Positions 1-10,489 of a stretch of 64,000 nt of DNA are shown one piece after another. Origin of the DNA: Bretschneidera sinensis (Eukaryota > Streptophyta > Magnoliopsida > Brassicales > Akaniaceae); contig CM043702.1 of the NCBI GenBank assembly GCA_023935145.1, positions 104,855,588 to 104,919,587 on the forward strand, written 5' to 3'. The notes beneath the pieces were generated by a model, which saw only the letters and a program-made list of their open reading frames with translations, was not told the origin of the DNA and did no database searches. The position numbers were made by a program, and so were the translations under genes. Within the stretch, counting starts at the first letter, position 1, and every line of letters starts with the position of its first letter.

Positions 1-1185
1 TCATATCCTCCAAGTTGGGCTTTTTTTCTTGAGGAAGATATTCAGGATGATGTTGCTTCGCATTGCTTTGATTCCACGAGAAGTTCAGATGATTCCTCCA
101 TCCCGGATTATATGTGTTGCTATATTGACTGTTCTGCCTGTGAAAATTTGAAACAAAATTAGCTTGTTCAGTAGATGAATTATATGCAAACTGATTACCT
201 GCTTGGCAATTACTGCTGTGATGACCACTACCACCATACAATTCACATATTGTATGTGAGTTGGGACTAAGTCCATCAATCTTCTTGTTAAGAGTCTCCA
301 GTTGTGCTGCTAGAGTTGTAACAACGCCTATATTGTGCAATCCTGAGGCTCTGTTGACAGGTAACCTTTCAATTGGCCATTGATAAGAGTTTGTGGCCAT
401 TTCTTCTAGTAATTCAATGGCTTCTTCTGGAGTTTTTCTCATGATAGTGCCACTTGCAGTTGCATCAATCATGTTTCGGGTTGTACTAGTTAAACAGTTA
501 TAAAATGTTTGTACCTGCATCCAAGTGGGCAGCTCGTGATGAGGACATCTTCTCAAAAGGTCTTTAAAACGTTCCCATGCCTCATAGAGTGACTCCCGAT
601 CAACCTGCAAGAACATAAAAATTTCATTACGTACTTGCAGTTTTTGTAGGAGGGAAGTATTTCCCTAGAAATTTATGTGCCAATTCTGCCCATGTTGTTA
701 TGGATCCGGCAGGCAAAGAAGTCAACCAGCTTTTTTCTTTATCCCTCAATGAAAATGGGAAAAGCCTTAAGCGAATTACATCCTCCGATACTCCGTTATG
801 CGTGAATGTGTCACAAATTTCAAGGAAACTAGTCAAGTGAACATTTGGATCTTCTTGTGATAGGCCCCCAAATTATACTGAATGTTAAATCATCTGAATG
901 ATGGCGGGCTTAATTTCAAAATTGTTTGCTTGTATAGGTGGTCATCGAAGGCTAGATTCAACACCATCGATCTTTGGCATGGCATAATCCCACAGTGCAT
1001 GTTGCACCTCTACATTGTTTCCTTATGCCATTGTGTCAACTGTTACTGGTGCTGCTCTTCTCAAAGCATGAAAAGTGCACTCAATCTCTGGATTAAATTC
1101 GGCGACTATTCTCCCACTAATACGTGTCATGCACTAGAAACAAAAACCTTGCAAAATAGACTTAAAAAACCAAATTAATAAACTC
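1..1185 (-). pseudogene. gag: Ty3 gag of element Z, broken, runs off left edge
   Basis: Capsid/nucleocapsid polyprotein of an Athila/Tat-type Ty3 retrotransposon. Conceptual translation on the minus strand gives the plant Retrotrans_gag core around 836-627 (FLEICDTF, RLRLFPFSLRDKEKSWL, ITTWAELAHKFLGKYFPP). After a frameshift near 625 it continues with DRESLYEAWERFKDLLRRCP (about 600-540) and ends in an NPGWRNHLNFSW segment near 90. The zinc knuckle near 260-220 reads CELYGGSGHHSSNC, so the second cysteine of CX2CX4HX4C is tyrosine. Stops occur in the N-terminal part (for example near 1030 and 890). The gag lies directly downstream of the Z PBS and 5' LTR. It is a dead copy; the remaining domains would be left of the window. 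Confidence 0.88.
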
Positions 1186-1231
1186 TAAAATTAACTAGTA
1201 GAATCACAATAAATGTAATATATTATTTCAG

Positions 1232-1249
1232 ACCCCGGTAACGGTGCCA
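1232..1249 (-). other. Primer-binding site of Z (tRNA-Asp type)
   Basis: On the minus strand this reads TGGCACCGTTACCGGGGT, six bases inside the LTR end. The complement of the plant tRNA-Asp 3' end is TGGCGCCGTTGCCGGGGA, so it matches with a few substitutions. It fixes the orientation of Z. Confidence 0.85.
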
Positions 1250-1255
1250 AAAACT

Positions 1256-2697
1256 TGATGCGATGAAATTTACACTAGCAAGTGCACTAATCGTTCAAGT
1301 AATAAACTGATGAGTAAATATCGTTCCCAATGAGGACTGAGCAAACACTATAGAAATTATTACTAAACTCTTACTGTTATTTGAGCAAACGAATAATTGT
1401 CGGAGAAAAGTTTACTATCAATTAACTAAAGAGAAAAACAGAAGCACTAATAATTAACGGAAGATTTGCAAACTTTGGAATGAAGACTCTTATGAACTAA
1501 CGTGCTAAGGACTCGACTTCACCTAAACCATAATTGACAAGAGTTTTGAATGGAAAAGTTTCACTTACTATGTTTTTCAAGATTGTAGAATCCCCAATCA
1601 ATTGGTTATCCTTATTCAGGTCTAACCACAATTTCAAGAATCATCAACTTCAAACATCCATATTCCAAGTCTATTCTAGATTGATTCAACTTAAGAAGCA
1701 TTAAGTTCAGTGGAATTCCTTTCAGTTAAATTTCCCTATTCGGTTACGGTTTAAACGGACCACATGAACTTCCTAGAATCCCTATTCGGTTACTCCTATT
1801 TCATTCATGGCGTGTTTTACCCTGGCTTTGCATAGCTAACAATCCAAAATCATATTTATTAATTCAACTATTCATAAAAGCATAGCTTCTCTATTCGACA
1901 CATCACTATGCCTCAAGAAGGAATCAAAATAATAAACAGCATTAAGAACAATAAAACACACTCTTTGAAAAACAAAGTAAATTCCAACTTGTCCAAATAG
2001 CACTCAAGATATAGGTTTAGGATCCATCTATCCTTAACAAAAAAATATCTACTCCATAATAATATTCAAACAACCCATGTTCATATTATAGAACATCAAC
2101 ATAGCTAGATAAGAATAATACAAAACCAGAGAAGAATGATTTAAAAGCTTGATGCGTAGCCTCCCAGAGTATCTCCAACTCTCCTTTTGCGTCTCCTCTT
2201 CTCCAAATTCTCTTTTTTTCTTCTATGGCCACCTCCCCCTTCTTATTCAGCTAGGGTTTCAATTTATAACTTTCAGAATCTGCGGGCTAGCACTGCAGTG
2301 CCAACATCCCAGCACTACAGCTTCAAGACGTATTTCTAACCCTAGTCTGGTGCTGCAGCTTCAACATCTCAGCGCTGCAACGCCAAATTTCTGTCCAAAT
2401 CCTCTCTTTTTGTCAGCTTCCAGCGCTGCAGCGCAAACATCCCGACGCTGCAGCCTTGAATTTCTGTCTCCTTTGCGCATTTTGGCCTTCCAGTGCTCTC
2501 CAATGCTCCAGCAAGTGTTTGCACAGTAGATTTCCACGACTTAGCATTGATCATTCAACTAAAACAACTTATTAGTAGAATAAGATAAACTAAACTCAAA
2601 TTGCTAGAAACACATGCAACACCATTCTAATGCTTAAGATCAACACTAAAAATGTGCCTAAAAGTAGTATAATAACATGATTTATTCAGAGTTATCA
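1256..2697 (-). repeat. 5' LTR of Ty3 element Z (family F1)
   Basis: In the minus-strand sense the LTR starts TGATAACTCTG and ends CGCATCA next to the PBS, giving 1,442 bp with TG..CA ends. The outer end falls inside the coding sequence of A, which stops exactly at 2698, so Z inserted into A. A TATA-like GTTATAAATT lies at 2261-2270. GC-rich palindromic words lie just upstream of it at 2281-2460. The other LTR is outside the window, so the duplication cannot be tested. Confidence 0.88.
2281..2460. repeat. AGCGCTGCAGCGC-type palindrome array in the Z LTR
   Basis: Several variants of a GC-rich palindromic word occur here (CACTGCAGTGC, GTGCTGCAGC, AGCGCTGCAACGCC, AGCGCTGCAGCGC, ACGCTGCAGCC), separated by 15-40 bases. 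They lie upstream of the presumed TATA box in the sense direction. The word differs from those in the other LTR families of this window but holds the same place. Confidence 0.6.
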
Positions 2698-3860
2698 CTC
2701 TTTTAAAATGTCCACTAATTTATCCTCTTGAGCCTCAACCAAATCTGAAGCTATAATCACAGGCAAAGGAACTGCTGGACCTAGGAACTTATACTTAAGA
2801 TTGTTCGGTAAAGGCTTAAGTTCCTTCTTGGGGAATTCAGGTGTTGCGGTCTCCTCCGTCTCACTGCTTTCTCTAGGAGCAGACTCCAAATTAGCATTCA
2901 CTTGCTCAAGTAACTTATCCAAATCCAAATCCTCTCCAAACTAAGCAAAGCATGCCTCCAAAGGGTCCTCAACGCTTGATTCATCCACAGTCTCCTCAAT
3001 AATCTCCTCTATCAAGCGTACATTTCTCACTTCATCATATTCCAATGGTTGCTTACTCATATCAAAGATATTCAGCTCCACTATCATATTTCCAAAGGAA
3101 ATCTTCATCACCCCTGGCCTACAATTTATCAGGGCATTAGCCGTGACTAAGAATGGTCGCCCTAGAATCACTGGTATCTGAATCCCCACATTTTGAATAG
3201 GCTCTATGTCAAGCACAATAAAATCCAAGGGGAAATAAAATTTATCCACCTTTATCAAAATGTCCTCAATTATTCCCCATGGTATCTTCACTGACCTGTC
3301 AGCTAATTGAAGCGTCGTGGATGTGTGCTTCAATTCTCCTAACCCCAACTGCAAATAGACTGAGCAGGGTAAAAGATTCACACTCGCTCCTAGATCAAAA
3401 AGAGCCCTCTCAATCTGGTTAACTCCTATCGTGCAAGAGATGGTAGGATACCCCGTGTCCTTATACTTGATGGGCAGCTTGCACTGAAGGATTGAGCTAA
3501 CCTACTCAGTCAAAAATTCTTTCTTCGAGACATTCATCCTTCTCTTGATAGTGATCAAGTCCTTTAAGAACTTGGCATACAATGGTACTTGCTGGATGGC
3601 GTCCAAAAATGGTATATTGATTTGGACCTGCTTGAACACCTCCATAATGTCCTCATACTTCCCTCCTTTCTTGGGCACTTGTAATCTCTCAGGGTAAGGC
3701 GCTTGAGGTTAAACGACCTAGGAGGATCCTTAACAGTAGGAGTGGCTGTAGATAGCTCACCATCTCTTTTCTCCTTGTTGCCACTTTCTTGCCCTTGCTG
3801 CATAGCATGGTTCTCTTCCACTCAATTGTCCACTTGTCTCCCAGACCTTAATGTGACAAT
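2695..3860 (-). pseudogene. pro: Ty3 protease and linker to RT of element A, broken
   Basis: Aspartic protease region of the A polyprotein. The sense strand runs from VTLRSG near 3858, through the KDPPRSF and QINIPFLDAIQQ linker (3820-3560), to the active-site segment near 3395-3350. There the D-L-G of the family precedes ASVNLLPCSVYLQLGLGEL. It then continues with the second half of the fold (VILGRPFLVTANALINCRPG, 3190-3110) and an acidic linker (EDPLEACF, LDKLLEQVNANLES) to 2695. Frameshifts and a stop after ACFA near 2941 break it. K carries a 47-residue tandem duplication in this linker; A has a single copy. No RT follows, because Z interrupts at 2698. Confidence 0.85.
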
Positions 3861-5413
3861 CGATTGCACTTGTTCCTCCCCGTGTGCAGGAGTTGATGAA
3901 TTTCCAACCATAAAGTGTCCCTTCAGGTTGGGCATGGGTTAACTAGGGAACATTCCCTTCTCTCTTTCACCCAAATGACTTGCGATTTGATCCATTTGAC
4001 TCTCTAGCTTGGCAATCGCTTGGATGTTTACTATTTTTGCACTCCTCACTTTGATGATGGATTGGCCGATCATCTTAATGAAATCCTTCAGGGTGTCCTC
4101 TATAGACTGTGAAACAGACACTGGCGCTTGAGTGGGAGCATGGTAAGTGGGTGATGGTGTTGGATGGGTGAACGACCATGACTTAAAATCGGTGGAGGAA
4201 ATCTGGGAGGGTATTGATTGTGAGCATGATGAAGGGCTCCTCTCTGATTCATCGGTTGGTTCTGCTCCCATGAAAAATTAGGGTGGTTCCGCTACCCTGG
4301 ATTGTAAGGCTCGGAGTAAGATCCATTTGATTGCCTCCGATAGTCATTGAAAGTGTTCACTTGTTCCATGGGATACTCGGCAAAAGCTGGCATAGATGGA
4401 CAATTCTGTGCTAAATGTATAGGACTAGCACAGATAGAACAGCTATCAACATTGAATGTATTGGCTGCATTGATGGATTGGCCCACAACAAGAGCATCAA
4501 TCTTCTTAATGAGAGTATCTATCTTTATCCTCAGGTCAGTGTCCTCCTTAATCTCATAGATGCCTCCTTTCTTAGGAGCACGAATAGACTTGTCTCGACA
4601 GCTTAAAAAATCCCACTGCTGCGAGTTGTCAGATAACTTGTCCAATGCTTTGTATGCTTCATCCCCCGTCAGACTTAAGAATGACCCCCCATTCATAGAC
4701 TCGATCATGCTACGGTTGGGTTGAGTCAACCCTTGGCAGAAGAACTGAACGAGTCTCCACTCTTCATATCCATGTGGAGGGCATCTGATCAGTAACTCTT
4801 TGAAATGCTCCCAACTCTCAGAAAACTTCTCATCCTCCTCCTGAGTGAAAGAACTAATCTCCTTTCGGCACTCATTCGCTCTAGACATTAGGAAAAACTT
4901 GTTATAGAACTTACTCAACAAGCTTTTCCAAGATGTAATAGACCCAGGCGTGTTGGAATCCAACCATGACCTAGCTCTATAGTGAAGAGAAAAAGGGAAA
5001 AGTCTAAGATGGACCGACTCATCAGAGAAGTTTTGGAACTTGAATGTGGCACAAATATCTTTGAACTTCTTCACATGGTTGTAAGGATTTTCAAGATCCA
5101 AGCCATGAAATGAGGGTAGAAGCTGGATAAGATGTGGCTTTAGACTAAAATGGGTAGCATTGGTTGGTGGCAACACTATACAGGAAGGGGAGTTAGTCAC
5201 AACGGGTGCGAACAAATCCCTAAGAGATGTAGTGAAGTCCACGTTCCAAGCTCTAGGTTGCTCTCCATTCTCAAGTTGATTTATATTCCAAAAATTTTCT
5301 TCCATCTCAATTGTCTCTTTTTCAACAAGTACTCTCTTCTGTCTCCTAAGAGTTCTTTCTAATTCGGGATCTAAAGGTATTGACTCTAAGTTTAAGGATC
5401 TCTGACTAAGCAT
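3861..5413 (-). pseudogene. gag: Ty3 gag of element A, frameshifted
   Basis: Gag of the same family as K gag. The start at 5413 aligns with the K start (5431 is an upstream in-frame ATG with no counterpart in K). Features in order: basic DPELERTLRRQKR near the N-terminus; Retrotrans_gag core around 5130-4760 (PYNHVKKFKDICATFKFQNF, HLRLFPFSLHYRARSWLD, SITSWKSLLSKFYNKFF, PPHGYEEWRLVQFFCQGLTQ); zinc knuckle CSICASPIHLAQNC near 4440. Reading switches frame near 4290 into a proline-rich tail ending near 3940. The stop at 4291 and the later frame changes make it a pseudogene, although the first 379 codons are open. Confidence 0.88.
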
Positions 5414-5736
5414 ACACCAAACAAACAGCACTAATATAAATTAACCAGTAGAAACAAAAGAATAAAATAAAATATAACTAACAAATAACAATAAGATAAT
5501 ATAAAATAAAAAAAATGCAAAAACAGAAAACACAATACTCACAAAATGAGTCATCAAAAATTAGAATTTTTTTTTATATATTCATATTTATTTTTATTTT
5601 TTTATAAGCAATTGCAAATAAAAACAAATAAACAAAAATAAAATTGCAAAAATAAAAATAAAACAAAAATGCTAACTAAACTAGTAGAAAAATAAAATCA
5701 ATTCAGACAAAAGCTTAATTTTCACAAACAAAACAA
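5414..5736 (-). other. AT-rich untranslated leader of element A
   Basis: About 320 bases between PBS and gag start, strongly A-rich on the plus strand with T and A runs near 5570-5720. I see no ORF or RNA gene in it. The same position in K is A-rich too. Confidence 0.6.
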
Positions 5737-5754
5737 TTCCTCGGCAACGGCGCC
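5737..5754 (-). other. Primer-binding site of A (tRNA-Asp type)
   Basis: Minus strand TGGCGCCGTTGCCGAGGA, one mismatch to the complement of the plant tRNA-Asp 3' end. It is separated from the LTR end by seven bases. Confidence 0.9.
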
Positions 5755-6580
5755 AAAAACTTGTTGTGAGTTTTAAATTACTCGCAAGCGCACGAGTCGT
5801 TTGCAATATAGTGTTGTGCAAGTGCGAGGTCGAATCCACAGGGAATTGCGTTGTGAAAATATAATTTTATCTAAACTAACCATATTTTAACCTAGTTTCG
5901 AATTTTGTATTATATTGTGCAAAGAAATATAAACTTAAACCAAATTGTTTTTAAAGTAAATGATAAATAGACTAAGTTTTTTGAATCCACCCCACCAAAG
6001 TAAAGCATATATTTTCATGTTCTATATAAAAGTAATCAAAAAATTCCATGAATCCAACTTTAAACAAACAACAACGAATATCCTAATTAAACCAAAAACA
6101 TCCAATGTATTCACTTTTAACAAATCGCAAAGGAAATCCAATTTAATCGAAAACGATTCAATGTATCCATCAGATGAAACACACGGAATATCCAATATAA
6201 CAACTAAAAGCAATCAATCATCTGATCTACTCAAATAATTGAACAGAACATTTATACTAAAAATATTAGAATTGTTATGCGCAAATCTGAAAATATAATG
6301 CTAAACAAAGGAAAGGCTTCATCTTCAACCTTAGCTGAAGATTTTAGCCTCTCATAATTATAAAACTATAGTTCATAATACAAGTGCTAAACATTAAACT
6401 TTAAAACTAAATAAAAAGAAATAAATTACTATACATGGGAGAAATTCCACTCACTGTTGGGCGGCGCTTTCCCTCGTAGTAGCAAAGCCTTCGGGATCCA
6501 CCAGAATGATAGCAGATGTCCACTGGATTACACCAAATGGCCTAGGAATTGCACCCTGAATGATGAAGTGAGAAGGTGCT

Positions 6581-6590
6581 TTTATAGGGG
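6581..6590 (-). promoter_or_regulatory. LTR TATA box, element A
   Basis: CCCCTATAAA on the sense strand. The same CCTATA(T/A)AA core with similar flanks occurs in the LTRs of G, J and K. Confidence 0.6.
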
Positions 6591-6640
6591 GAGTCCTGGA
6601 GCACAATGGGTTGCAAATTCGATGTGGGATACTGCCCGAG

Positions 6641-6765
6641 TGCGCTCGATCGCAGCATGGTACAATTTATCGCATGCTGGTGTACTGCAAAGCATTTTTA
6701 ACTGATGTGGGATGTACGAGTGCGCACTTGCAATCGATTACAAGTCTGGTGCGATCGATCGCACT
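6641..6765. repeat. CpG palindrome array in the A LTR
   Basis: Words TGCGCTCGATCGCA, TGCGCACTTGCAATCG and TGCGATCGATCGCA, some degraded by CpG-to-TpG changes. The array begins 51 bases upstream of the TATA box. Confidence 0.75.
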
Positions 6766-6922
6766 AGACATCTTCAGCTCGACCCTTATCTACTAAAACA
6801 GCTATAATTTTCTCTAGAAAAATCATTTTTATGAGCCGTAAAATTCCTCAGAAAATAGAATTTCGGTTAGGCTAACAAATGTAAATTAAGTGGCCAAAAT
6901 ATGCATTATTTGGCACTCATCA

Positions 6923-7389
6923 GTAAGGAATTTGACAAATTCTGTGACTTAAATGGCATTCTAAGATATAAAACGGTTGTTAAAACCCCTCAGCAAAATG
7001 GAGTTGCTGAGAGGATGAATAAGACCCTTATGGAAAAGGTTAGGTGCATGTTAATTGGTTTCAGATTACCCAAATATATTTGGGGGGCAGCGGTGTCTAC
7101 TGCTACGTATTTGGTTAATAGATCACCCTCTAGGGCTGTGGACCTTAAGACTCTCGAGGAGATGTGGAGTGGAAAACCCCCTGAGTTAAGCAACCTTAGG
7201 ACTTTTGGATGTGCTGCATTTGTACATCAAAAGGATGATAAACTTAGCCCAAGATCTAGGAAATGTGTGTTTCTAGGATATGGTGAAGTGGTTAAGGGGT
7301 ATAGGTTGTGGTCCTTAGAACAAAAAGGAACTAAACTAATAATAAGTAGTGATGTCATTTTTAATGAGCCTTTATTTCCCTATTTGGAG
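6923..7389 (+). pseudogene. int: Copia integrase fragment H
   Basis: Part of a Ty1/copia polyprotein in one open frame: end of the integrase core (VVKTPQQNGVAERMNKTLME, YIWGAAVSTATYLVNRSPSR) and the C-terminal domain (LRTFGCAAFVHQKDDKLSPR, KCVFLGYGEVVKGYRLWS, VIFNEPLFPYLE). It is cut on the left by the LTR of A at 6922 and on the right by the LTR of C1 at 7390. It is the same family as C1, C2 and D. The 5' half would lie left of A, outside the window. Confidence 0.9.
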
Positions 7390-8286
7390 TGTTGGTATTT
7401 GTCTAAGGATTAAACGAGTTGAAGAATGAAGCTTCATTAGGACTTGGCACCGCAGCACAAGGAGTGTGTGTCATGGCCAGCAGCAAGTCCAGAAGTTGAG
7501 GATGGTGGTGTGTTTCGTGGCATAAGGTGTGCACGCAGTGGCACGGCCCTGTGCGTCGCAGTACAGCCCACCCAAGCCGCGGCCTCCAACATGGCAGCAA
7601 GTTTCCCCTCTTTTGAGCTGCGGTATGCTTTGTTCTGAGCTATGGCATGAAGGCACACCTGATGCCAATGTTTAGCACTCTTCTCTTGGTGCTTGGGGCT
7701 TGATTAAAACACACAGGATCACTTAGACTTATTGAAGGGCTATGATTGTTTGGTCCTCAAGATCTAAGCGTTGAGATTAACTTCAAGATTGGTTCAAGAA
7801 GTGGTTGCACTATATAAAGGGTCATCTAAGAGCAATCACAAAAGGTGAGACAATGTGTGTGAAATAGAACACATGGTGTGTGAGAGTGCAAAGACACTAA
7901 ACACAAGAGAGACTTATTAAAGAGAGGCTGGTTATTTAGAGAGAGAGTAGTGTAGTTAGGGATTTAAGGGCTTTGTAATTGAAATTTTCTTGGGGAAAAT
8001 TCCAGGGAAACACTTAGCTCTTATCACTTTCTTTTTCCTCTTATTTCATTCTTTAATAACAAGAAGTTTCTTGAAGAGGTGTTGCTGTAATTGTAAGAAC
8101 TCCATTGATTTAGTGCAGAGAGCTCGAAGGAGCTCATGGGGACATAGGCACATTGCCGACCCTTGATAATAATTGCTTGTGTTCTTTCTTTGATTGGTCT
8201 AATTACTGTTTATTACAAGTTATTCTAGACTTGGGTGTTTCAAAAGATCACAACCTAGGATTCTGCAAGTAGATGATTTTCCAACA
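7390..8286 (+). repeat. 5' LTR of copia C1
   Basis: 897 bp, from TGTTGGTATTTGTCTAAG to GATTTTCCAACA, directly followed by a tRNA-iMet PBS. TATA box at 7811-7818 (TATATAAA). A GC-rich segment with GCCGCGGCC-type words lies at about 7525-7595 upstream of TATA. The D LTRs and the C2 LTR are homologous. Confidence 0.92.
7811..7820 (+). promoter_or_regulatory. LTR TATA box, copia C1
   Basis: TATATAAAGG, conserved in the D LTRs (minus strand, 18950-18959 in the 3' copy) and in C2 (29412-29419). Confidence 0.6.
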
Positions 8287-8287
8287 G

Positions 8288-8300
8288 TGGTATCAGAGCT
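8288..8300 (+). other. Primer-binding site of C1 (tRNA-iMet)
   Basis: TGGTATCAGAGCT, complementary to the 3' end of plant initiator tRNA-Met, two bases after the LTR end. Confidence 0.92.
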
Positions 8301-8518
8301 TGGTTCCAAGAATCAAAGGATTCTTTGGTGGTGATACAGTGGGCATCTGAGCAAGAATCAAATGAAACTTCTTAGGAGATTTAAGAACGGTGTTGAGATC
8401 AAGAGTTGATCAGGTTCTTGAGGTTCAAGAACGGTGTTAAGATCAAGATTTGATCGTGTTCTTGAGATTTAGAAGTTGGAAACCAATTGTGGGTGCTGCA
8501 TAAATCTTGAGATTTTCT
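8301..8518 (+). other. Copia C1 leader
   Basis: Untranslated leader between PBS and gag. It holds a direct repeat around AGAACGGTGTTRAGATCAAG (about 8380-8460). No ORF with family support. Confidence 0.6.
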
Positions 8519-9163
8519 CCGCAAGATAGGTTCAAATTTCATTGTTGAGAAGTTTGATGGAGATGGAGACTTTTCCCTTTTGAAGCGGAAAATCAAGGTT
8601 GTTCTTATATAACAAAAGGTGGACTTGGTTATTGGAGAAGATGATGATTTTCCAGCAAGTATCATGGAGGTCCAGCAGAATGAGATGAAGAAGATGGCGT
8701 ACAACACCATCTTCCTGCACATATCGGATAGTGTGACAAGGGAATGTGGAGACATGGAAGATCCAGCTATCATTTGGAAGAAACTAGATGAGTTATTTCT
8801 TACCAAGACTCTCCCTAATAAGATATATCTTCTAAAATGAATCTTTGCTTTTAAAATGGATCCTAATAAAGAGCTGTAAGATAATCTTGATGTGTTTAAT
8901 AAACTAATTCAAGATTTGGCTAGTTGTAGTATAAAATTCCCGGATGAACAATTGGCTATTATGTTATTGAATTCTCTTCCTGATTATTTTAAAAGATCGA
9001 TTAATGCTATTGAATATGGAAGAGATACACTAACTAAAGAAATTGTGATCAATATTATAAGGACTCATGATTTCAAAGCCAAGATGAGGGAAGCATCAAG
9101 TGGGGAAGGGTTGTTCATTAGAGGAAGGCCAGCAACTCAGTATGGTAGCAACATTCATGGCTA
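8519..9163 (+). pseudogene. gag: Copia gag of C1, first part, with stops
   Basis: UBN2-type copia gag. Recognisable stretches are NFIVEKFDGDGDF (8530), NTIFLHISDSVTRECGD (8705), IIWKKLDELFLTKTLPNKIY (8770) and DVFNKLIQDLASCSIKFPDE (8890), then AIMLLNSLPDYF and GLFIRGRPAT up to 9163. Stops interrupt it near 8610, 8838 and 8877. At 9163 the frame runs into the LTR of B; the remainder, including the zinc knuckle, resumes at 16895. The homologous D gag on the other strand is better preserved. Confidence 0.9.
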
Positions 9164-10063
9164 TGTTGTGATGGATATCTACCTAAATAAATATGCAAAT
9201 AACCATCCTAGTTTTACTTGCAAGTGCACAAGGTCAGTGATAGCATAGTGTGCAATTGCGAGATCATTTCCACAGGGATTAGTAAATTTCAATTTAGAAT
9301 TAGTTTCTTCAAAGTTAAAAGAGAAATAACTGATTGATTGTGAGTGAATAATAATAATGAGAACATAGGACTGCGATATCCACCACTAATTATACTTTCC
9401 CACTAAGTAAAGTGTCAATGCTCTAGCCTTATCATGAATATTTAATGGTTTCCAACCTAAGGGCTTGGCCCACACCTTAGGCTATTGATCTCCCTATGCA
9501 ACGAGTTAGGCATGGTGTATACTCTAACTCTTTTCTCTCTTAAGGGATTCAGCATGGGTGTATACTGAGTTGTTCCTTAAGAGAGCCTGAGGGCTGTAAA
9601 GATCGGCAACCACACGGGACCTAAGGCTTGGTCCGCTCCCGATTTCCCATGTTGATTAACTCGAGAATCCGGTGTGGATATACCTTGTTACTAATGTCAA
9701 ACCCAGAACTCGATCATCCAAATTGATTCGACTAATTTATCCATACCACATGTATACGTTGATCAGGCACACACATATGAGGAATTTAAATACAAACAGG
9801 TATTAATCAAGTTAAACATTCTAACAAGGCTATAGCAAAGATAATCAATCAATAAACATATGGAAAAGCATAACTAGGGCTTCAATCAAGCCCTATAAGA
9901 ATTTAGTTACACATGCTAGTTAAACTAAACATTCTAAACATAGTGAAATAAAAACAAAAAACTAAAACCGAAGAAGACTCGGGAGACAAGTCCTCAATTC
10001 CTTTCCTAAGCTTGCTACTTCGAATCTCAAACCAAAAAGGTATGGTTTATGTGTTTTATAGGG

Positions 10064-10075
10064 CTATTTATAGGG
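10064..10075 (-). promoter_or_regulatory. LTR TATA box, element B
   Basis: CCCTATAAATAG on the sense strand; the same string is at 16525-16536 in the 5' LTR. Confidence 0.6.
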
Positions 10076-10160
10076 TCCTCATGGTGTCCCGAAACCCTAA
10101 TTTCCTATTTGGAGTCTAGAGACTTCTTTCCATATCTGGCTCTGCCGCCTTTCGAGTAAT

Positions 10161-10272
10161 TGCGCTAGAGCGTATGTGGTATGCGCTCGAGCACATGTGT
10201 GCGCTCGAGCCTTTTTCAAGTGCGCTCATACTCTTGTACGCTCGATCTCAAGGGGGTGCGTTCGAGCGCACC
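10161..10272. repeat. CpG palindrome array in the B 3' LTR
   Basis: Words TGCGCTAGAGCG, TGCGCTCGAGCACA, TGTGCGCTCGAGCC, GTACGCTCGATCTC and GTGCGTTCGAGCGCAC, about one per 20-25 bases. The 5' LTR has the same array at 16621-16712, partly decayed. Confidence 0.78.
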
Positions 10273-10452
10273 TCGTTGGATAGCAGAACTTGACGTTTGC
10301 TTCTAAAAGCTCCAAATTATCATCTTCTTGTCCAAGTCCTGTGAAAAACACATAAAACATAAAAATGAAGTAGAATTCATAGAAATAGATAAATAAAGAG
10401 CCTAACAAGTGTAAATTAAGGGGCTTAAATATGGCTATTTAATCACTTATCA

Positions 10453-10489
10453 CACCCCCAAACTTACATATTGCTAGTCCCTTAGCAAT
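10453..10489 (-). promoter_or_regulatory. Polypurine tract and adjacent hairpin of B
   Basis: Sense strand AAGTTTGGGGGTG ends exactly at the 3' LTR start and fits a plus-strand priming site. Just upstream, 10470-10489 is an inverted repeat ATTGCTA/TAGCAAT with a six-base loop. The same pairing is at 57959-57978 (P) and, longer, at 32928-32946 (J). Confidence 0.75.

Larger units (their letters stand above)
2698..6922 (-). mobile_element. Ty3 element A (family F2), 5' part only
   Basis: This is the 5' half of a minus-strand Athila/Tat-type element: 5' LTR 5762-6922, PBS 5737-5754, gag, protease, and the linker before RT. The coding sequence breaks at 2698, just before the expected start of RT, where the LTR of Z is inserted. 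The rest of A should lie to the left of Z, beyond the window. Its right flank is copia fragment H, with presumptive target-site bases GTAAG. A is a close relative of K (34108-38775), with the same LTR, gag and protease. Confidence 0.88.
5762..6922 (-). repeat. 5' LTR of Ty3 element A (family F2)
   Basis: 1,161 bp; sense-strand ends TGATGAGTGCC and CTCACAACA. The R/U5 side near 5794-5840 carries a tRNA-Asp-like tract (see findings). A TATA box CCCCTATAAA lies at 6581-6590, and the CpG palindrome array at 6641-6765 starts 51 bases upstream of it. A U3 segment at about 6785-6865 is shared with the LTRs of G and N. Confidence 0.92.
9164..10452 (-). repeat. 3' LTR of Ty3 element B
   Basis: 1,289 bp, plus-strand edges TGTTGTGATGG and CACTTATCA. 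TATA box CCCTATAAATAG at 10064-10075. A CpG palindrome array at 10161-10272 starts 86 bases upstream. The polypurine tract is immediately right of the LTR. Confidence 0.94.

Noticed and set aside
2149..2529. 126-codon plus-strand ORF in the Z LTR
   Set aside because: It lies in the antisense of the LTR promoter region, made of the GC-rich palindromic words; no domain and no counterpart in other LTRs.
5960..6238. 92-codon plus-strand ORF in the A LTR
   Set aside because: Antisense to the LTR; the equivalent K LTR stretch has stops and the opposite strand is equally open. AT-rich low complexity.
7403..7668. Several short ORFs on both strands in the C1 LTR
   Set aside because: All lie inside the LTR, overlap each other and are not kept in the D or C2 LTRs.
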